Under the pieces are notes generated by a model. The model had not been told where the DNA came from, ran no database searches, and saw only the letters and a list, made by a program, of their open reading frames with translations. From contig NZ_FWZT01000001.1 in NCBI RefSeq assembly GCF_900177345.1, forward strand, positions 124,001 to 188,000: DNA of 64,000 nt, in the 5' to 3' direction. The DNA is from Pseudobacteriovorax antillogorgiicola (GTDB lineage Bacteria; Bdellovibrionota_B; Oligoflexia; Oligoflexales; Oligoflexaceae). Positions 34,265 through 42,557 of this stretch are shown here, piece by piece (the first letter of the stretch is position 1; the number at the start of each line of letters is the position of its first letter). The translations under genes and the position numbers were made by a program.

Positions 34265-35233
34265 ATGAAAGTTCTTGTATATATCGATCAAAGAGACGGC
34301 CAGCTTAAAAACAACGGCTTCGAATTGCTAACTGCAGCTCGCCAGCTCTCACCAAACGCTGCTGATGTCTCAGCAGTTATAGTTGGGGACGGTGTCGACA
34401 GCTGTGTCAGCGAACTTGCTGGCTACGGTGCCGACCAAGTTTTTGTAGCGAGTCATATCGACTTATCTCTTTATAACGTGATGAACTATGCAGCTGCGGT
34501 GCAGACAGCAATCGATAGCTTTAAGCCTGACTTAGTCCTAGGATCAGCATCCCCTATGGGCCGCGACCTTTTCCCGAGACTTGCCGCTCGCAACAACTCT
34601 GGACTTCTCACCGATGTGGTTAAAATCGAAGACGTTGGCGGAGAGCTCGTAGCTACCAAACCACTCTATGCTGGTAAATGCCTTGGCAAATTTGGATTTG
34701 CGGGTGATGGCATCAAGTTTGCTACACTACGTCCCAATTCAATGGCTGCTGAAAAGAATGATCAGGGATCTGCTACCGCCCAGGCTCTCGATGTAAGTCT
34801 ACCGGAAGCAAAGATTAAAACTGTGGAAGTTCGCAAAGGCGCCAGCCAAAAAGCTGACCTCACAGAAGCCAGCCTCATTATTTCCGGTGGCCGCGCTATG
34901 GGTTCTGCCGAGAACTTTAAAATACTTGAAGAGTGTGCTGAAACTTTTGGCGCTACCGTGGGAGCATCTCGTGCTGCGGTTGACTCAGGTTATGCACCTC
35001 ATGATATGCAGGTTGGACAAACTGGTAAAACAGTGAACCCGAACCTGTACATCGCATGTGGAATCAGTGGCTCCATCCAGCACATGGCAGGTATGAGAAC
35101 GTCTAAAACGATCGTTGCAATCAACACCGATCCCGACGCCCCTATTTTCACTGTCGCTGATTATGGAATTGTAGCTGACCTTTTTGAAGCTGTCCCAGTT
35201 CTAACTCAGAAGCTTAAAGAACTAAATCTCTAG
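34265..35233 (+). CDS. etfA: Electron transfer flavoprotein subunit alpha
   Basis: A 322-residue EtfA. The N-terminal domain is followed by the FAD-binding C-terminal half with [52 protein letters not shown] and [11 protein letters not shown], all hallmarks of the alpha subunit. AAAGGGGA precedes the ATG. It forms a heterodimer with the EtfB encoded 17 bp upstream. A possible bidirectional hairpin follows before the convergent ABC transporter gene. Confidence 0.97.
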   Translation: MKVLVYIDQRDGQLKNNGFELLTAARQLSPNAADVSAVIVGDGVDSCVSELAGYGADQVFVASHIDLSLYNVMNYAAAVQTAIDSFKPDLVLGSASPMGRDLFPRLAARNNSGLLTDVVKIEDVGGELVATKPLYAGKCLGKFGFAGDGIKFATLRPNSMAAEKNDQGSATAQALDVSLPEAKIKTVEVRKGASQKADLTEASLIISGGRAMGSAENFKILEECAETFGATVGASRAAVDSGYAPHDMQVGQTGKTVNPNLYIACGISGSIQHMAGMRTSKTIVAINTDPDAPIFTVADYGIVADLFEAVPVLTQKLKELNL

Positions 35234-35240
35234 CGAAACA

Positions 35241-35276
35241 CTCGAAAGCTCCATCCGGTAGTGATGAGTTTTCGAG
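35241..35276. terminator. Weak hairpin between convergent etfA and ABC transporter genes
   Basis: CTCGAAA and TTTCGAG arms enclose a 22-nt loop in the 47-bp gap between two convergent genes. It has no clear T-run, so its action as a terminator is uncertain. Confidence 0.3.
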
Positions 35277-35280
35277 CTCC

Positions 35281-37053
35281 TTAGAAGCTATCACGCTGAA
35301 ACAGCTCTGAGCACTGCTCCAACTGTTTCAGCTCCTGGTAGCCGCCTTGAGCCACCAGCTTCCCTTTTTCTAGGTAGAGCACCTCATCCGCAAGCTGGAT
35401 ACCAGAATGTCGGTGGGCTATCATGATTACACATGCCCCATCATCCGCAAGGCGCCGCATGGATTGATAGATCCTTGCCTCATTCTCAGGATCGACGGCC
35501 GACGTACCTTCATCGATCAAAACCACAGGAAAGTGATGATAGAAGACTCTGGCCATGAAGGCCCTTTGAATTTGGCCGCCTGAAAGCTGCTCAGCTTCTA
35601 AAGAATCCTCCTTGCTTGAATCCCCATCGAGTTTGGAAGCAAGTTCGTCGGCAGCGGCATCGACCAGGGCCTTATGCAAAGCGGCTGGTGATGGATTTTT
35701 TTCAGGATATGAAATATTCTCACCCAGGGATGTCGGCGCTACAAACATCGCCTGCGGCAAGTAGCCAATGTCAGACCTTTGAATACCTTCCCGGTAGGTG
35801 ATGGTTCCCGAGTCGGGCTCCACAAGACCCAGTAAGGCTGAAAACAATGAGCTCTTGCCTGCACCTGATGGCCCACACAGGCAATAGATCTTACCCTGGT
35901 AGAATTTACTAGAAACTTCATCAAGAGCAGGAGTTTCCTGCCCTGGGTAGCGGAGAGAGATTTGATCCAAAACAACAGTTTCTACTCCCTGATGATTCTC
36001 AACTTTCATGTCCGCTTGGTGATTCTGATCCATAAAGCCTTGAAGCTCTTGAATACGCTCTACTGCAGCCCCACCCTCGCGATTACTGTTATAGTAGCGG
36101 CCAAGCTTGGAGGCTGATTGAGATAGAATCGCTAGAATGGAAAAAAATGACATCAACACGCTGCCAGTAGCAGTGCCCTCAGATACCATATCCAAGGCGA
36201 TAAAAAGGACTCCAACCATAGCTCCAACTGCTATGGTTTCAATGATGGGAGCGGTGCGGGCTTTAACTCTTATAGTCTTCAAGAATCTCCTGTTCAGCTC
36301 TTCAGTGAGGTCCACTAGACTGGCAACTTCACGTTCCTCTGTTTGATATTGTTTAATGGTTTCCACTCCCATCAACCGCTGTTGCAGCCACTCGCTCAAC
36401 TGCCCGAAGTTATCGAGCGCTTTCGCTGAACGACGCCGGATCTTCTTACCAAGCCGCGAGATAAGCACTCCCGCTGGGCCAATACCCAAAATAAATATGA
36501 GAAAAAGTTTGGGCGAGAGTAGGACCAGAGTCACCAGATAAAGGAGAACTTGGATCAACTCCCGTGGCAAGCCCCCGTAAAAGTGAATCAGGTATTCGCG
36601 AGTCATCTTCACGTCGGTGGTCAATATACTGGACAGCTTCTGATCGAACGACTCGTTCTCATAGCTAGCCTGAGGTTTCAAATTAATATAGGCCTTCACC
36701 AAATGGGATCGCATGCTGGCAGCAATTTTTTCACTTGTCCGCTCCCAAAGAAACCACTGACTACTTGCAAATAGCGCTCTCAGGCCAGCAAGGCCAATCA
36801 AGAGGTAAGGCAGGAGCTGCCAGAGCTTTGCCGCTTTTACATGATCGGTTCCACTTAGTTCGGTTAATAGGTTGCCTAGATAAGGGCCCAGTAGCTCTTG
36901 CCAGGAGACTTGGGTTAACTGAGGCTCAATGATGATTTGCAGCGCTGGACCCACCAGAGAAAATAAAACTGTGGAAACTAGGCCTAATAATAAGGAGCAG
37001 AGGGTGGCAATCAGAATGCTTCCCCAATGTTGCTTCAAATACAACTTAATCAC
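35281..37053 (-). CDS. ABC transporter, fused permease and ATPase (exporter type)
   Basis: A 590-residue half-transporter: an ABC exporter membrane domain with six predicted helices (residues 1-330) followed by a nucleotide-binding domain. Walker A is GPSGAGKSS, the signature is LSGGQIQRAF, Walker B is FPVVLIDEGTSAVD (with Glu as catalytic base) and the switch His is in IAHRHSGI. It should work as a homodimer, similar in layout to MsbA or lipid and peptide exporters. Nothing in the sequence fixes the substrate. The gene is alone, downstream of clpP on the same strand but separated from it by a terminator at 37090-37114. Confidence 0.92.
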   Translation of the reverse strand: MIKLYLKQHWGSILIATLCSLLLGLVSTVLFSLVGPALQIIIEPQLTQVSWQELLGPYLGNLLTELSGTDHVKAAKLWQLLPYLLIGLAGLRALFASSQWFLWERTSEKIAASMRSHLVKAYINLKPQASYENESFDQKLSSILTTDVKMTREYLIHFYGGLPRELIQVLLYLVTLVLLSPKLFLIFILGIGPAGVLISRLGKKIRRRSAKALDNFGQLSEWLQQRLMGVETIKQYQTEEREVASLVDLTEELNRRFLKTIRVKARTAPIIETIAVGAMVGVLFIALDMVSEGTATGSVLMSFFSILAILSQSASKLGRYYNSNREGGAAVERIQELQGFMDQNHQADMKVENHQGVETVVLDQISLRYPGQETPALDEVSSKFYQGKIYCLCGPSGAGKSSLFSALLGLVEPDSGTITYREGIQRSDIGYLPQAMFVAPTSLGENISYPEKNPSPAALHKALVDAAADELASKLDGDSSKEDSLEAEQLSGGQIQRAFMARVFYHHFPVVLIDEGTSAVDPENEARIYQSMRRLADDGACVIMIAHRHSGIQLADEVLYLEKGKLVAQGGYQELKQLEQCSELFQRDSF

Positions 37054-37089
37054 ATTGACTCACTAACTTGGGTAAATGACGAAGGCAAG

Positions 37090-37114
37090 AAAAAAGAGGA
37101 GTCTGGAACTCCTC
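37090..37114 (-). terminator. Intrinsic terminator downstream of clpP
   Basis: On the minus strand GAGGAGT pairs with ACTCCTC across a 5-nt loop and is followed by six T. It lies 58 bp after the clpP stop and ahead of the ABC transporter gene. Confidence 0.85.
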
Positions 37115-37171
37115 GGAAGATGCGTATTGATCGTTGGCTCCATCATCCACGTTGGTACATGGATGTGAGAT

Positions 37172-37759
37172 CTAGCCTAAATCATCAATCTTGGAAACTA
37201 TTTTTGAAATCAAGCCATACTCAAGAGCTTCATCAGAGTTCATCCAATAATCGCGAGTGGTGTCTTCTTCCACCTTTGCGAATGGTTGACTACACTCCTC
37301 AGAAAGTAAGTCATTGATTTTTTTTCGGGTTTTGATAATTTCCCGAGCAGTGATTTCCAAATCTGACGCTTGGCCTTGAACATGACCACCAATCAGAGGC
37401 TGGTGGATTAAGTACTTACAATTAGGCATACCATAGCGATGTTCTTTTTCCGCTCCGAGGAGCATGATTGTCGCAATACTGGCGCATAGACCGGTGCAAA
37501 CCACCCGCACATCTGACTTGATGAATCTCATCGTATCGTAGATTGCGAAGCCGCTATTCACCTCACCACCAGGGCTGTTGAGATACATATAGATGGGCTG
37601 TGAGCTGTCTTGAGCTTCCATTGCCAAGAGGTGATTGATCACACGCTTGGCAACGGTGGAGTTAATGCCCTCGGAAACAAAGATAGTTCTCTTTTCGATG
37701 AGCTTCGATTCACTTTGGAAAGAGGGTAGCTGCTCGAGTCCGACTTCATTGACTTCCAT
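37172..37759 (-). CDS. clpP: ATP-dependent Clp protease proteolytic subunit (ClpP family)
   Basis: A 195-residue ClpP-type serine protease with the complete triad: Ser94 in GLCASIATIML, His119 in KYLIHQPLIGG and Asp166 in VEEDTTRDYWM. LNSPGGEV and GQASDLEITAREI are also conserved. CAS-IAT replaces the usual AAS-MGA next to the nucleophile, and there is no clpX or tig neighbour, so this may be a second ClpP paralogue rather than the main one. The ATG at 37759 has GAGGA 5 nt upstream. The frame runs open for another 150 bp, but that part is translated from a 121-bp repeat and is not expected to be coding. Confidence 0.88.
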   Translation of the reverse strand: MEVNEVGLEQLPSFQSESKLIEKRTIFVSEGINSTVAKRVINHLLAMEAQDSSQPIYMYLNSPGGEVNSGFAIYDTMRFIKSDVRVVCTGLCASIATIMLLGAEKEHRYGMPNCKYLIHQPLIGGHVQGQASDLEITAREIIKTRKKINDLLSEECSQPFAKVEEDTTRDYWMNSDEALEYGLISKIVSKIDDLG

Positions 37760-37785
37760 ATATTTCCTCATCATTAAATGCATTA

Positions 37786-37906
37786 AGAGGCTGTCTGAAA
37801 CGTCCAACCTCTGCGTTATGTCTCGATAAAAAACCTCATTTAGCTTGCCAAACTCTAGTTTTTTATCGTCACCAAGCCTTGATCTAGGGCCCTTTAGGCA
37901 GCCTCT
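37786..37906 (+). mobile_element. 121-bp MITE-like element, copy 1
   Basis: The left end AGAGGCTGTCTGAAA and right end TTTAGGCAGCCTCT form terminal inverted repeats. The interior aligns along its whole length with an element of identical length and orientation at 61983-62103 (shared blocks include GATAAAAA, CTTAG/TTTAG, AAACTC and CAAGCCT-GATC). It has no ORF of its own. It lies between clpP and priA, its left end 27 bp upstream of the clpP start, so it could influence clpP expression. The pattern is that of a miniature inverted-repeat element mobilised by a transposase encoded elsewhere (inference). Confidence 0.75.
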
Positions 37907-37961
37907 CAAGACAACTCAGCTTCGGGCTTTATCGTGATCTAGGGCCCTTCAGACAGCCTCT
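37907..37961 (+). repeat. Partial second copy of the element's right half
   Basis: Directly after copy 1, the 26-bp right end (GATCTAGGGCCCTT...CAGCCTCT, 37881-37906) recurs at 37936-37961 with two differences. It is preceded by AACTCAGC and TTTATCGT, which match the element's interior with a short deletion. The outer right end fits the left end of copy 1 better (16-bp inverted repeat TAAGAGGCTGTCTGAA) than the inner one, suggesting tandem duplication or nested insertion. Confidence 0.65.
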
Positions 37962-38026
37962 TAGGCTCTGCCAAGTTATTGTATTACGAGGCCTTCCAAA
38001 AAGAAACGTGAATCCACTTATTGTCA

Positions 38027-40300
38027 TCAAAGAATCGACTGAGGATCAACGTCAATCTTCATTCTTACATCGGATGGCAGACGGGAGCAAGACAACTGGA
38101 TGAAGCGGGTGGCGCTCCATAAGTCTTTCGGTTCCTTTGACGTCAAAATTAGCGAGCGGCGGATCCGCCCACGGATCATTTCTATAGGCGGTGCAATTGG
38201 TCCTAAGATGGATAAACTTCGCCGGTAGCTTTCGTGCCTCCGCAGCATTTCTTGAATCAGGTCTTGGAGTCCCGACACGACTCCTTCAAGACGCGCTTCT
38301 TCAGGCGAATTAAACTCGATATGAACCATCTTATAGAATGGTGGAAACTGATGTGCCTCACGAAAACCTAGTTCAAACTCCGCAAAGGCTCGGTAGTCCT
38401 GCGCAACTGCAAAGCGAATAATGGGGTCATCTGCCTTCTGAGTTTGCAACAAAACTCGCCCTGAAAGTTCAGCACGCCCAGCGCGACCTGCAGCTTGTAC
38501 CATCAACTGAAATGCTCGCTCTCCCGCCCTAAAATCTGGTAGCTGAAGCATTTGATCCACTTCTAGCAGACAAATTAGAGTAACATTGGGAAAGTCATGA
38601 CCCTTGGCCAAAATTTGTGTGCCTACCAAAATATCGATCTTGCCCTGGCGGAAGTCCCTAAGGATGTCTTCTAGAGCCCCTTTCTTGGCAACCGTATCCG
38701 AGTCGACTCGCACGACCCGCGCTCCCGGGAGCTGACGCCTCAGAAACGATTCCGCTTGCTCGCTGCCATAACCAACTATCAAGTATTCATCGTCGCTACC
38801 CATAAAAGCACTCAGGCTTTTCTGATATTCGCAGTAATGACATTTAAGGGTCTGAGACTTCTTATGTACTGTCAGACTAACACTGCATTGAGGACAGGAA
38901 ACAGTCTTTTTACTCGCGGGATGAAATAAGAAGTAAGCGTAGCCTCGGCGGTTGACGATCACAATGGATTGCTCGCCCTTCTCTACGTTCTGCCTCAGTT
39001 CAGCTATAACATCTTCATGAACAGGAATTTCACCCTCATCGAGACCTGCACGGATCGTTTGACCGCGACGCTTTTGAGCCTTTTGCTCTAGCACTGTGAT
39101 TTCTGGTAATGCCCTCTGATGCACTCGCTCAAGCAGCTCCAAAATCTCGTACTTACCAGATCTGACATTAGCCATAGTTTCGATCGACGGCGTCGCACTA
39201 CCGAGAACAACGAGAGCCTGCTCCATCTGCCCTCGAAGGACCGCTACATCTCGCCCATGATACTGAAGGCCGCTTGATTGCTTGTAGCTCGAATCGTGCT
39301 CCTCGTCGCAGATTACTAGCCCCAAGTTCCGAAATGGACCAAATACGGCAGATCGCGGGCCAACAAGGATACGAGCCGCCCCTGTGCGAATCGCCTCCAA
39401 GCGATGCCAGCGCTCCTTTTGATCGAGTGCTGAATGGACCACGGACACTAAGCCAGGAAAGCGGCGTTCGAAGATCATCGTCATCTGCGGAGTCAGTGAA
39501 ATTTCTGGGACAAGAACTAAGGCCTGGGAATCCCTGTGGAATCGAAAACAATCAGCAATCAGCTGCAGGTAGATTTCTGTCTTACCAGCTCCGGTAACTC
39601 CCCATAGAACTTGAGCTTTCTTCTTCTCAGCCTTCATGGCAGCCTGAAGCCGCGAAAATACCTCGGTCTGCTTGACGGTTAGGTTTTTAGGCGGTTCCGG
39701 AGTTGTTGGCAAATCTTGCTGATGACTTTGAACAAGGGTAGGCTTCACTTTAGACTCATCCGCGCGCTCCACCAATCCTAGTGAAACCATCTTCTTCTTG
39801 GCTCCCGCAGCACTTGGCCCTAGAGAATCTATAGCACTAATTTTTTTGGTAAATGTTCCATCGGCCAAGGGACTACGCCGCACGAAAACCTGCCGAACGA
39901 CCTTGTGATGTGGGTGGTCATCAACCTCCCAAGCTTTTCTACCCTCAGCCGTAAGATGCCAAGCAATTTTCTGTTTCACCTTGCTACTTGCCGGCATCAT
40001 GGCCCGTAGAACTTCGCCAATGCTATGAAAATAATAATCGGCCAGCCAACGCGCCAAGCGCAGCATCACGGGAGATAGGCTTGGCTCCTGATCCAATCGC
40101 TCGATGATTCCCTTAATCTTGGATGCCACAAGGCCTTCAGTCTGGGAGCGACCCAGCACCACACCTATAACACGTCGATTTTGTTTACCAAATGGCACCA
40201 TCACCCGACAACCAGGGGGAATCTCGTTTTGATGGGAATAGGTAAACGTCCGGGCGAGAGGAGTATCCACTGCTATCTCTAGCAGAATTTGTTCGGACAT
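38027..40300 (-). CDS. priA: Primosomal protein N' (replication restart helicase PriA)
   Basis: A 757-residue PriA. It has the N-terminal 3'-DNA-binding domain (LARTFTYSH...GCRVMVPFGKQNRRVIGVV), Walker A GVTGAGKTE (234-242), DEEH box in LVICDEEHDSSYKQ, GSATPS, and C-terminal helicase motifs ILVGTQILAKGHDFPNVTLI and QAAGRAGRAE. It reloads replisomes at stalled forks. The zinc region is reduced: CPQC (469-472) and CHYC (487-490) are present, but the flanking CxxC pairs of E. coli PriA are replaced by FHPASKK and MGSDDEY. The ATG at 40300 matches family N-termini; upstream in-frame ATGs at 40327 and 40351 lack good ribosome sites. Confidence 0.94.
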   Translation of the reverse strand: MSEQILLEIAVDTPLARTFTYSHQNEIPPGCRVMVPFGKQNRRVIGVVLGRSQTEGLVASKIKGIIERLDQEPSLSPVMLRLARWLADYYFHSIGEVLRAMMPASSKVKQKIAWHLTAEGRKAWEVDDHPHHKVVRQVFVRRSPLADGTFTKKISAIDSLGPSAAGAKKKMVSLGLVERADESKVKPTLVQSHQQDLPTTPEPPKNLTVKQTEVFSRLQAAMKAEKKKAQVLWGVTGAGKTEIYLQLIADCFRFHRDSQALVLVPEISLTPQMTMIFERRFPGLVSVVHSALDQKERWHRLEAIRTGAARILVGPRSAVFGPFRNLGLVICDEEHDSSYKQSSGLQYHGRDVAVLRGQMEQALVVLGSATPSIETMANVRSGKYEILELLERVHQRALPEITVLEQKAQKRRGQTIRAGLDEGEIPVHEDVIAELRQNVEKGEQSIVIVNRRGYAYFLFHPASKKTVSCPQCSVSLTVHKKSQTLKCHYCEYQKSLSAFMGSDDEYLIVGYGSEQAESFLRRQLPGARVVRVDSDTVAKKGALEDILRDFRQGKIDILVGTQILAKGHDFPNVTLICLLEVDQMLQLPDFRAGERAFQLMVQAAGRAGRAELSGRVLLQTQKADDPIIRFAVAQDYRAFAEFELGFREAHQFPPFYKMVHIEFNSPEEARLEGVVSGLQDLIQEMLRRHESYRRSLSILGPIAPPIEMIRGRIRRSLILTSKEPKDLWSATRFIQLSCSRLPSDVRMKIDVDPQSIL

Positions 40301-40608
40301 ATAGCTAACTTTCCTTCCGGTGGTCATGACTTGGCAAATATTGCTTGCCATCAGGACTGCTCTGTTTTATCAAGAAAGCCTTTAGGCGACTAGTTAGATA
40401 TTAATGCGTCAATTTAGCCTTTTTTATGCGATATAAAAACCACTTGATAGCCTCTGGTGGAGGGACTGGCGTATTTGTCTAAATAGCTTGCCTAATGCGA
40501 CTTTTTGAGTTATTTTTCCCCACCCAAATTAAGATGGGATACCCGTTCAGAAAACTGAAATCGTTGGGGGAAAGCATTTAGGGTATCTGATCGCTAACTG
40601 GAGGCTTC
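40301..40608. other. Intergenic region upstream of the ribosomal-protein cluster
   Basis: An AT-rich, 308-bp divergent control region between priA and rpsR. It should hold promoters in both directions. I see no consensus TTGACA/TATAAT pair at good spacing; TTGAGT...TAAGAT (about 40507-40537) is a weak rightward candidate with a 19-nt spacer. No rpsF or other gene fragment is visible. The right end carries GGAGG, 5 nt before the rpsR ATG. Confidence 0.4.
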
Positions 40609-40995
40609 ATGGCTAACGCGAAGAGAAAAAGAAGACTTTTGTTCCGCCGCAAGCGGACACTCGATCCCAGCATTGTGATCGACTACAAAAAACCGGAAGT
40701 TCTACGCCGATTTATCACCGATCGCGGCAAGATCATCCCTCGCCGAATCTCTGGTGCTACAGCTCGTCAGCAACGCGCTATCTGTACCGCAGTTAAGAGA
40801 GCACGCTACCTAGCATTGCTTCCTTACTCACTAGCACACCGTCAAGAGCGAAACTTTGCAACTGAGATGTCTGCAATTGCTACATCTGCAATCGGCACAG
40901 CTCGTAAGGTTCAGCATCGTTCTGATCGTGATCGTCCTAGCGGAGACCGCGACAACAAGGCTTCCGACGCACCAAAAGAGCAAAGGGGAGAATAA
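40609..40995 (+). CDS. rpsR: 30S ribosomal protein S18 with long C-terminal extension
   Basis: A 128-residue S18. Residues 1-78 are a normal S18 ([32 protein letters not shown]...[11 protein letters not shown]). The remaining ~50 residues are an added tail: a short helical part and a highly charged end rich in Asp, Arg and Lys. Typical S18 is 75-90 residues. It has few Cys and so is the zinc-free form. The gene leads rpsR-rpmB-small ORF-rpsT rather than lying between rpsF and rplI. The ribosome site is GGAGG. Confidence 0.95.
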   Translation: MANAKRKRRLLFRRKRTLDPSIVIDYKKPEVLRRFITDRGKIIPRRISGATARQQRAICTAVKRARYLALLPYSLAHRQERNFATEMSAIATSAIGTARKVQHRSDRDRPSGDRDNKASDAPKEQRGE

Positions 40996-40997
40996 TC

Positions 40998-41228
40998 ATG
41001 TCAAGACGTTGTGAACTTTCTGGAAAAGGCGTTCTAGTCGGAAACCGCGTTTCTCACTCGAACATCAAATCAAAGCACCGCTTTCTTCCTAACCTTCAAA
41101 AGAAGAAGTTTTGGTCGCCCGAGCTTAACAAGTTCGTAACTCTGAGGGTTTGCACCTCAACAATTCGCACTATCGACAAGCTTGGACTAGACGCTTACGC
41201 ACGTAAGAACGGCATTAAACTGAAGTAA
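40998..41228 (+). CDS. rpmB: 50S ribosomal protein L28
   Basis: A 76-residue L28 with the family order: SRRCELSGKG near the start, GNRVSHSNIKSKHRFLPNLQ, and VTLRVCTSTIRTIDKLGLDAY at the end. Paired CxxC motifs are missing, so it is the zinc-independent type. It starts 2 bp after the rpsR stop, with AAGGGGAG inside the rpsR end. L28 is usually beside rpmG (L33); here it lies between rpsR and a small basic ORF. Confidence 0.96.
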   Translation: MSRRCELSGKGVLVGNRVSHSNIKSKHRFLPNLQKKKFWSPELNKFVTLRVCTSTIRTIDKLGLDAYARKNGIKLK

Positions 41229-41241
41229 TAGGGAGAATGAT

Positions 41242-41349
41242 ATGGGTCGCGGCGACAACCGTAGAACGCTAAAGATGAGACGTAAAATTTCTCGTCGTAA
41301 ATTGAAAGCAAGAATCAAAAAGAAAATCGAAGCTGGCTCCAGCAATTAA
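41242..41349 (+). CDS. Small basic protein (35 residues), putative ribosome-associated
   Basis: An ATG at 41242, with AGGGAG about 7 nt upstream, opens a 35-codon frame ending TAA at 41349. The product begins MGRGDNRRTLKMRRK and is about half Lys and Arg, with a mostly helical pattern to the end (KLKARIKKKIEAGSSN). The MGRGD start recalls the MG(K/R)GD start of small ribosomal protein bTHX, but the rest differs. It has proper spacing on both sides (13 bp after rpmB, 19 bp before rpsT), which strongly suggests it is expressed. A ribosomal role is inference from position, charge and the N-terminal resemblance. Confidence 0.75.
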   Translation: MGRGDNRRTLKMRRKISRRKLKARIKKKIEAGSSN

Positions 41350-41368
41350 GATAAATTGAGGAAACAAA

Positions 41369-41668
41369 GTGGCACATCATAAATCAGCAAAAAAGAGAAT
41401 TCGTTCTGACGCTGTTAAGCGCGACAGAAATCGCTCTTACCTTTCATCGGTAAGAACTGCTGTTAAGAGCTTCCGCAACGCTGCTGAAGGCGGCGAGCAA
41501 GGCGAGAACGTTCAGAAGTTGTTCGTAGCTGCACAAAAAGCTCTTACTAAAGCAGCTAGCAAGGGCATCCTTCACAAGAACAACGCATCTCGCAAGGTTG
41601 CACGACTTTCTGCTGTCCTTAATAAGGCTCAGAAAGGTGAGTTCAAAGCAGATGTGAAGAAGAAGTAA
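41369..41668 (+). CDS. rpsT: 30S ribosomal protein S20
   Basis: A 99-residue S20: AHHKSAKKRIRSDAVKRDRNR, TAVKSFRNAAEGG and the C-terminal KGILHKNNASRKVARLSAVLNK are the family features. The length is slightly above the usual ~87. It starts with GTG preceded by GAGGA. It is the last gene of the ribosomal-protein unit, followed 22 bp later by a strong terminator. Confidence 0.96.
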   Translation: MAHHKSAKKRIRSDAVKRDRNRSYLSSVRTAVKSFRNAAEGGEQGENVQKLFVAAQKALTKAASKGILHKNNASRKVARLSAVLNKAQKGEFKADVKKK

Positions 41669-41690
41669 TTCTTAAGTCAATCTGACTTTT

Positions 41691-41722
41691 AAAAGGCTGC
41701 TCTAATAGGCAGCCTTTTTTTT
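41691..41722. terminator. Strong intrinsic terminator after rpsT, shared with mazG
   Basis: A 10-bp perfect stem AAAAGGCTGC / GCAGCCTTTT with an 8-nt loop is followed by more T on the plus strand. Because the stem ends in A/T runs on both sides, it may also terminate leftward transcription from mazG, whose stop codon is inside it. Confidence 0.92.
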
Positions 41723-42557
41723 ATCTGTTTCTATCGATCTGCTTAGCTCTCTTCCAAAACTCTTCCATCTCTTCAAGGTCAAGGTCTGACAAGGACTTGC
41801 CTTGAGCTTGCACCAAACCATCAATAACACGAAAGCGACGCAGAAACTTTTGATTACCCTGGCTTGCAGCCACTTCGGGGTCAACCTTCAGGTGACGACA
41901 TAACTGGGCTAGGGAGAAAAAAACATCCCCCATCTCATCAACAATGGCCTGCTGATTTCCCCTGTCGATCTCGATTCTTAATTCTTCTAACTCAGAACTC
42001 AGCTGCTGCCAAACCTGCTCTGCATCAGCCCAGTCGAACCTCACCTTTTCAGCCCGTTTACCAATCTTGTAAGCTTGCATCAATGCAGGAAAGGTTTCCT
42101 TCTCCTCATTGGCGAAGGTGTGCTCCACCGAATCTGGCTTTTCTTCACTCTTAATTTTCTGCCAGTTAGCTTTGACCTCATCTTCCGTTAGCTTACCGCT
42201 ACTCTCATCAAAGACATGGGGATGGCGCCGCACCATTTTATCGGTGATGGACTCTATTACAGAAGTGATCCCCTCTTCACCCGAGTCACGCAAGAGCTGG
42301 CTATTGAGCACCACTTGCAACAACACATCTCCCAGTTCTTCCCGCAGGTGATCAAAATCGTCACCTGCCATGGCCTCAGCCGCTTCATAAGCCTCTTCAA
42401 TCATGAATCGTCGCAGAGAACGATGATCCTGCTTTAGATCCCAGGGACAACCATCTTGGGGATGCCTTAGCTTGGCAATCACTTCAATAAGCTTCTTGAA
42501 GTGATCTGGCGCCTGTGAAAGATCTTCACCTAGTCGATCTTGCCATTCCTGACTCAT
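41721..42557 (-). CDS. mazG: Nucleoside triphosphate pyrophosphohydrolase MazG
   Basis: A 278-residue MazG with two MazG domains. The first has LRHPQDGCPWDLKQDHRSLRRFMIEEAYEAAEAM followed by LREELGDVLLQVV, giving the EExxE and ExxD metal ligands; the second has LEELRIEIDRGN...VDEMGDVFFSLAQL. The enzyme removes pyrophosphate from (d)NTPs, cleansing the pool or tuning ppGpp signalling. The length agrees with E. coli MazG (about 263). The start overlaps the stop of gpmI (ATGA). The stop lies in the shared terminator. Confidence 0.95.
   Translation of the reverse strand: MSQEWQDRLGEDLSQAPDHFKKLIEVIAKLRHPQDGCPWDLKQDHRSLRRFMIEEAYEAAEAMAGDDFDHLREELGDVLLQVVLNSQLLRDSGEEGITSVIESITDKMVRRHPHVFDESSGKLTEDEVKANWQKIKSEEKPDSVEHTFANEEKETFPALMQAYKIGKRAEKVRFDWADAEQVWQQLSSELEELRIEIDRGNQQAIVDEMGDVFFSLAQLCRHLKVDPEVAASQGNQKFLRRFRVIDGLVQAQGKSLSDLDLEEMEEFWKRAKQIDRNR

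Noticed and set aside
41691-41722. GGCTGC...GCAGCC looked like a remnant of the 121-bp element.
   Set aside because: It is a compact stem with T-run right after rpsT, fully explained as a terminator, and lacks the TCTGAAA part of the element ends.
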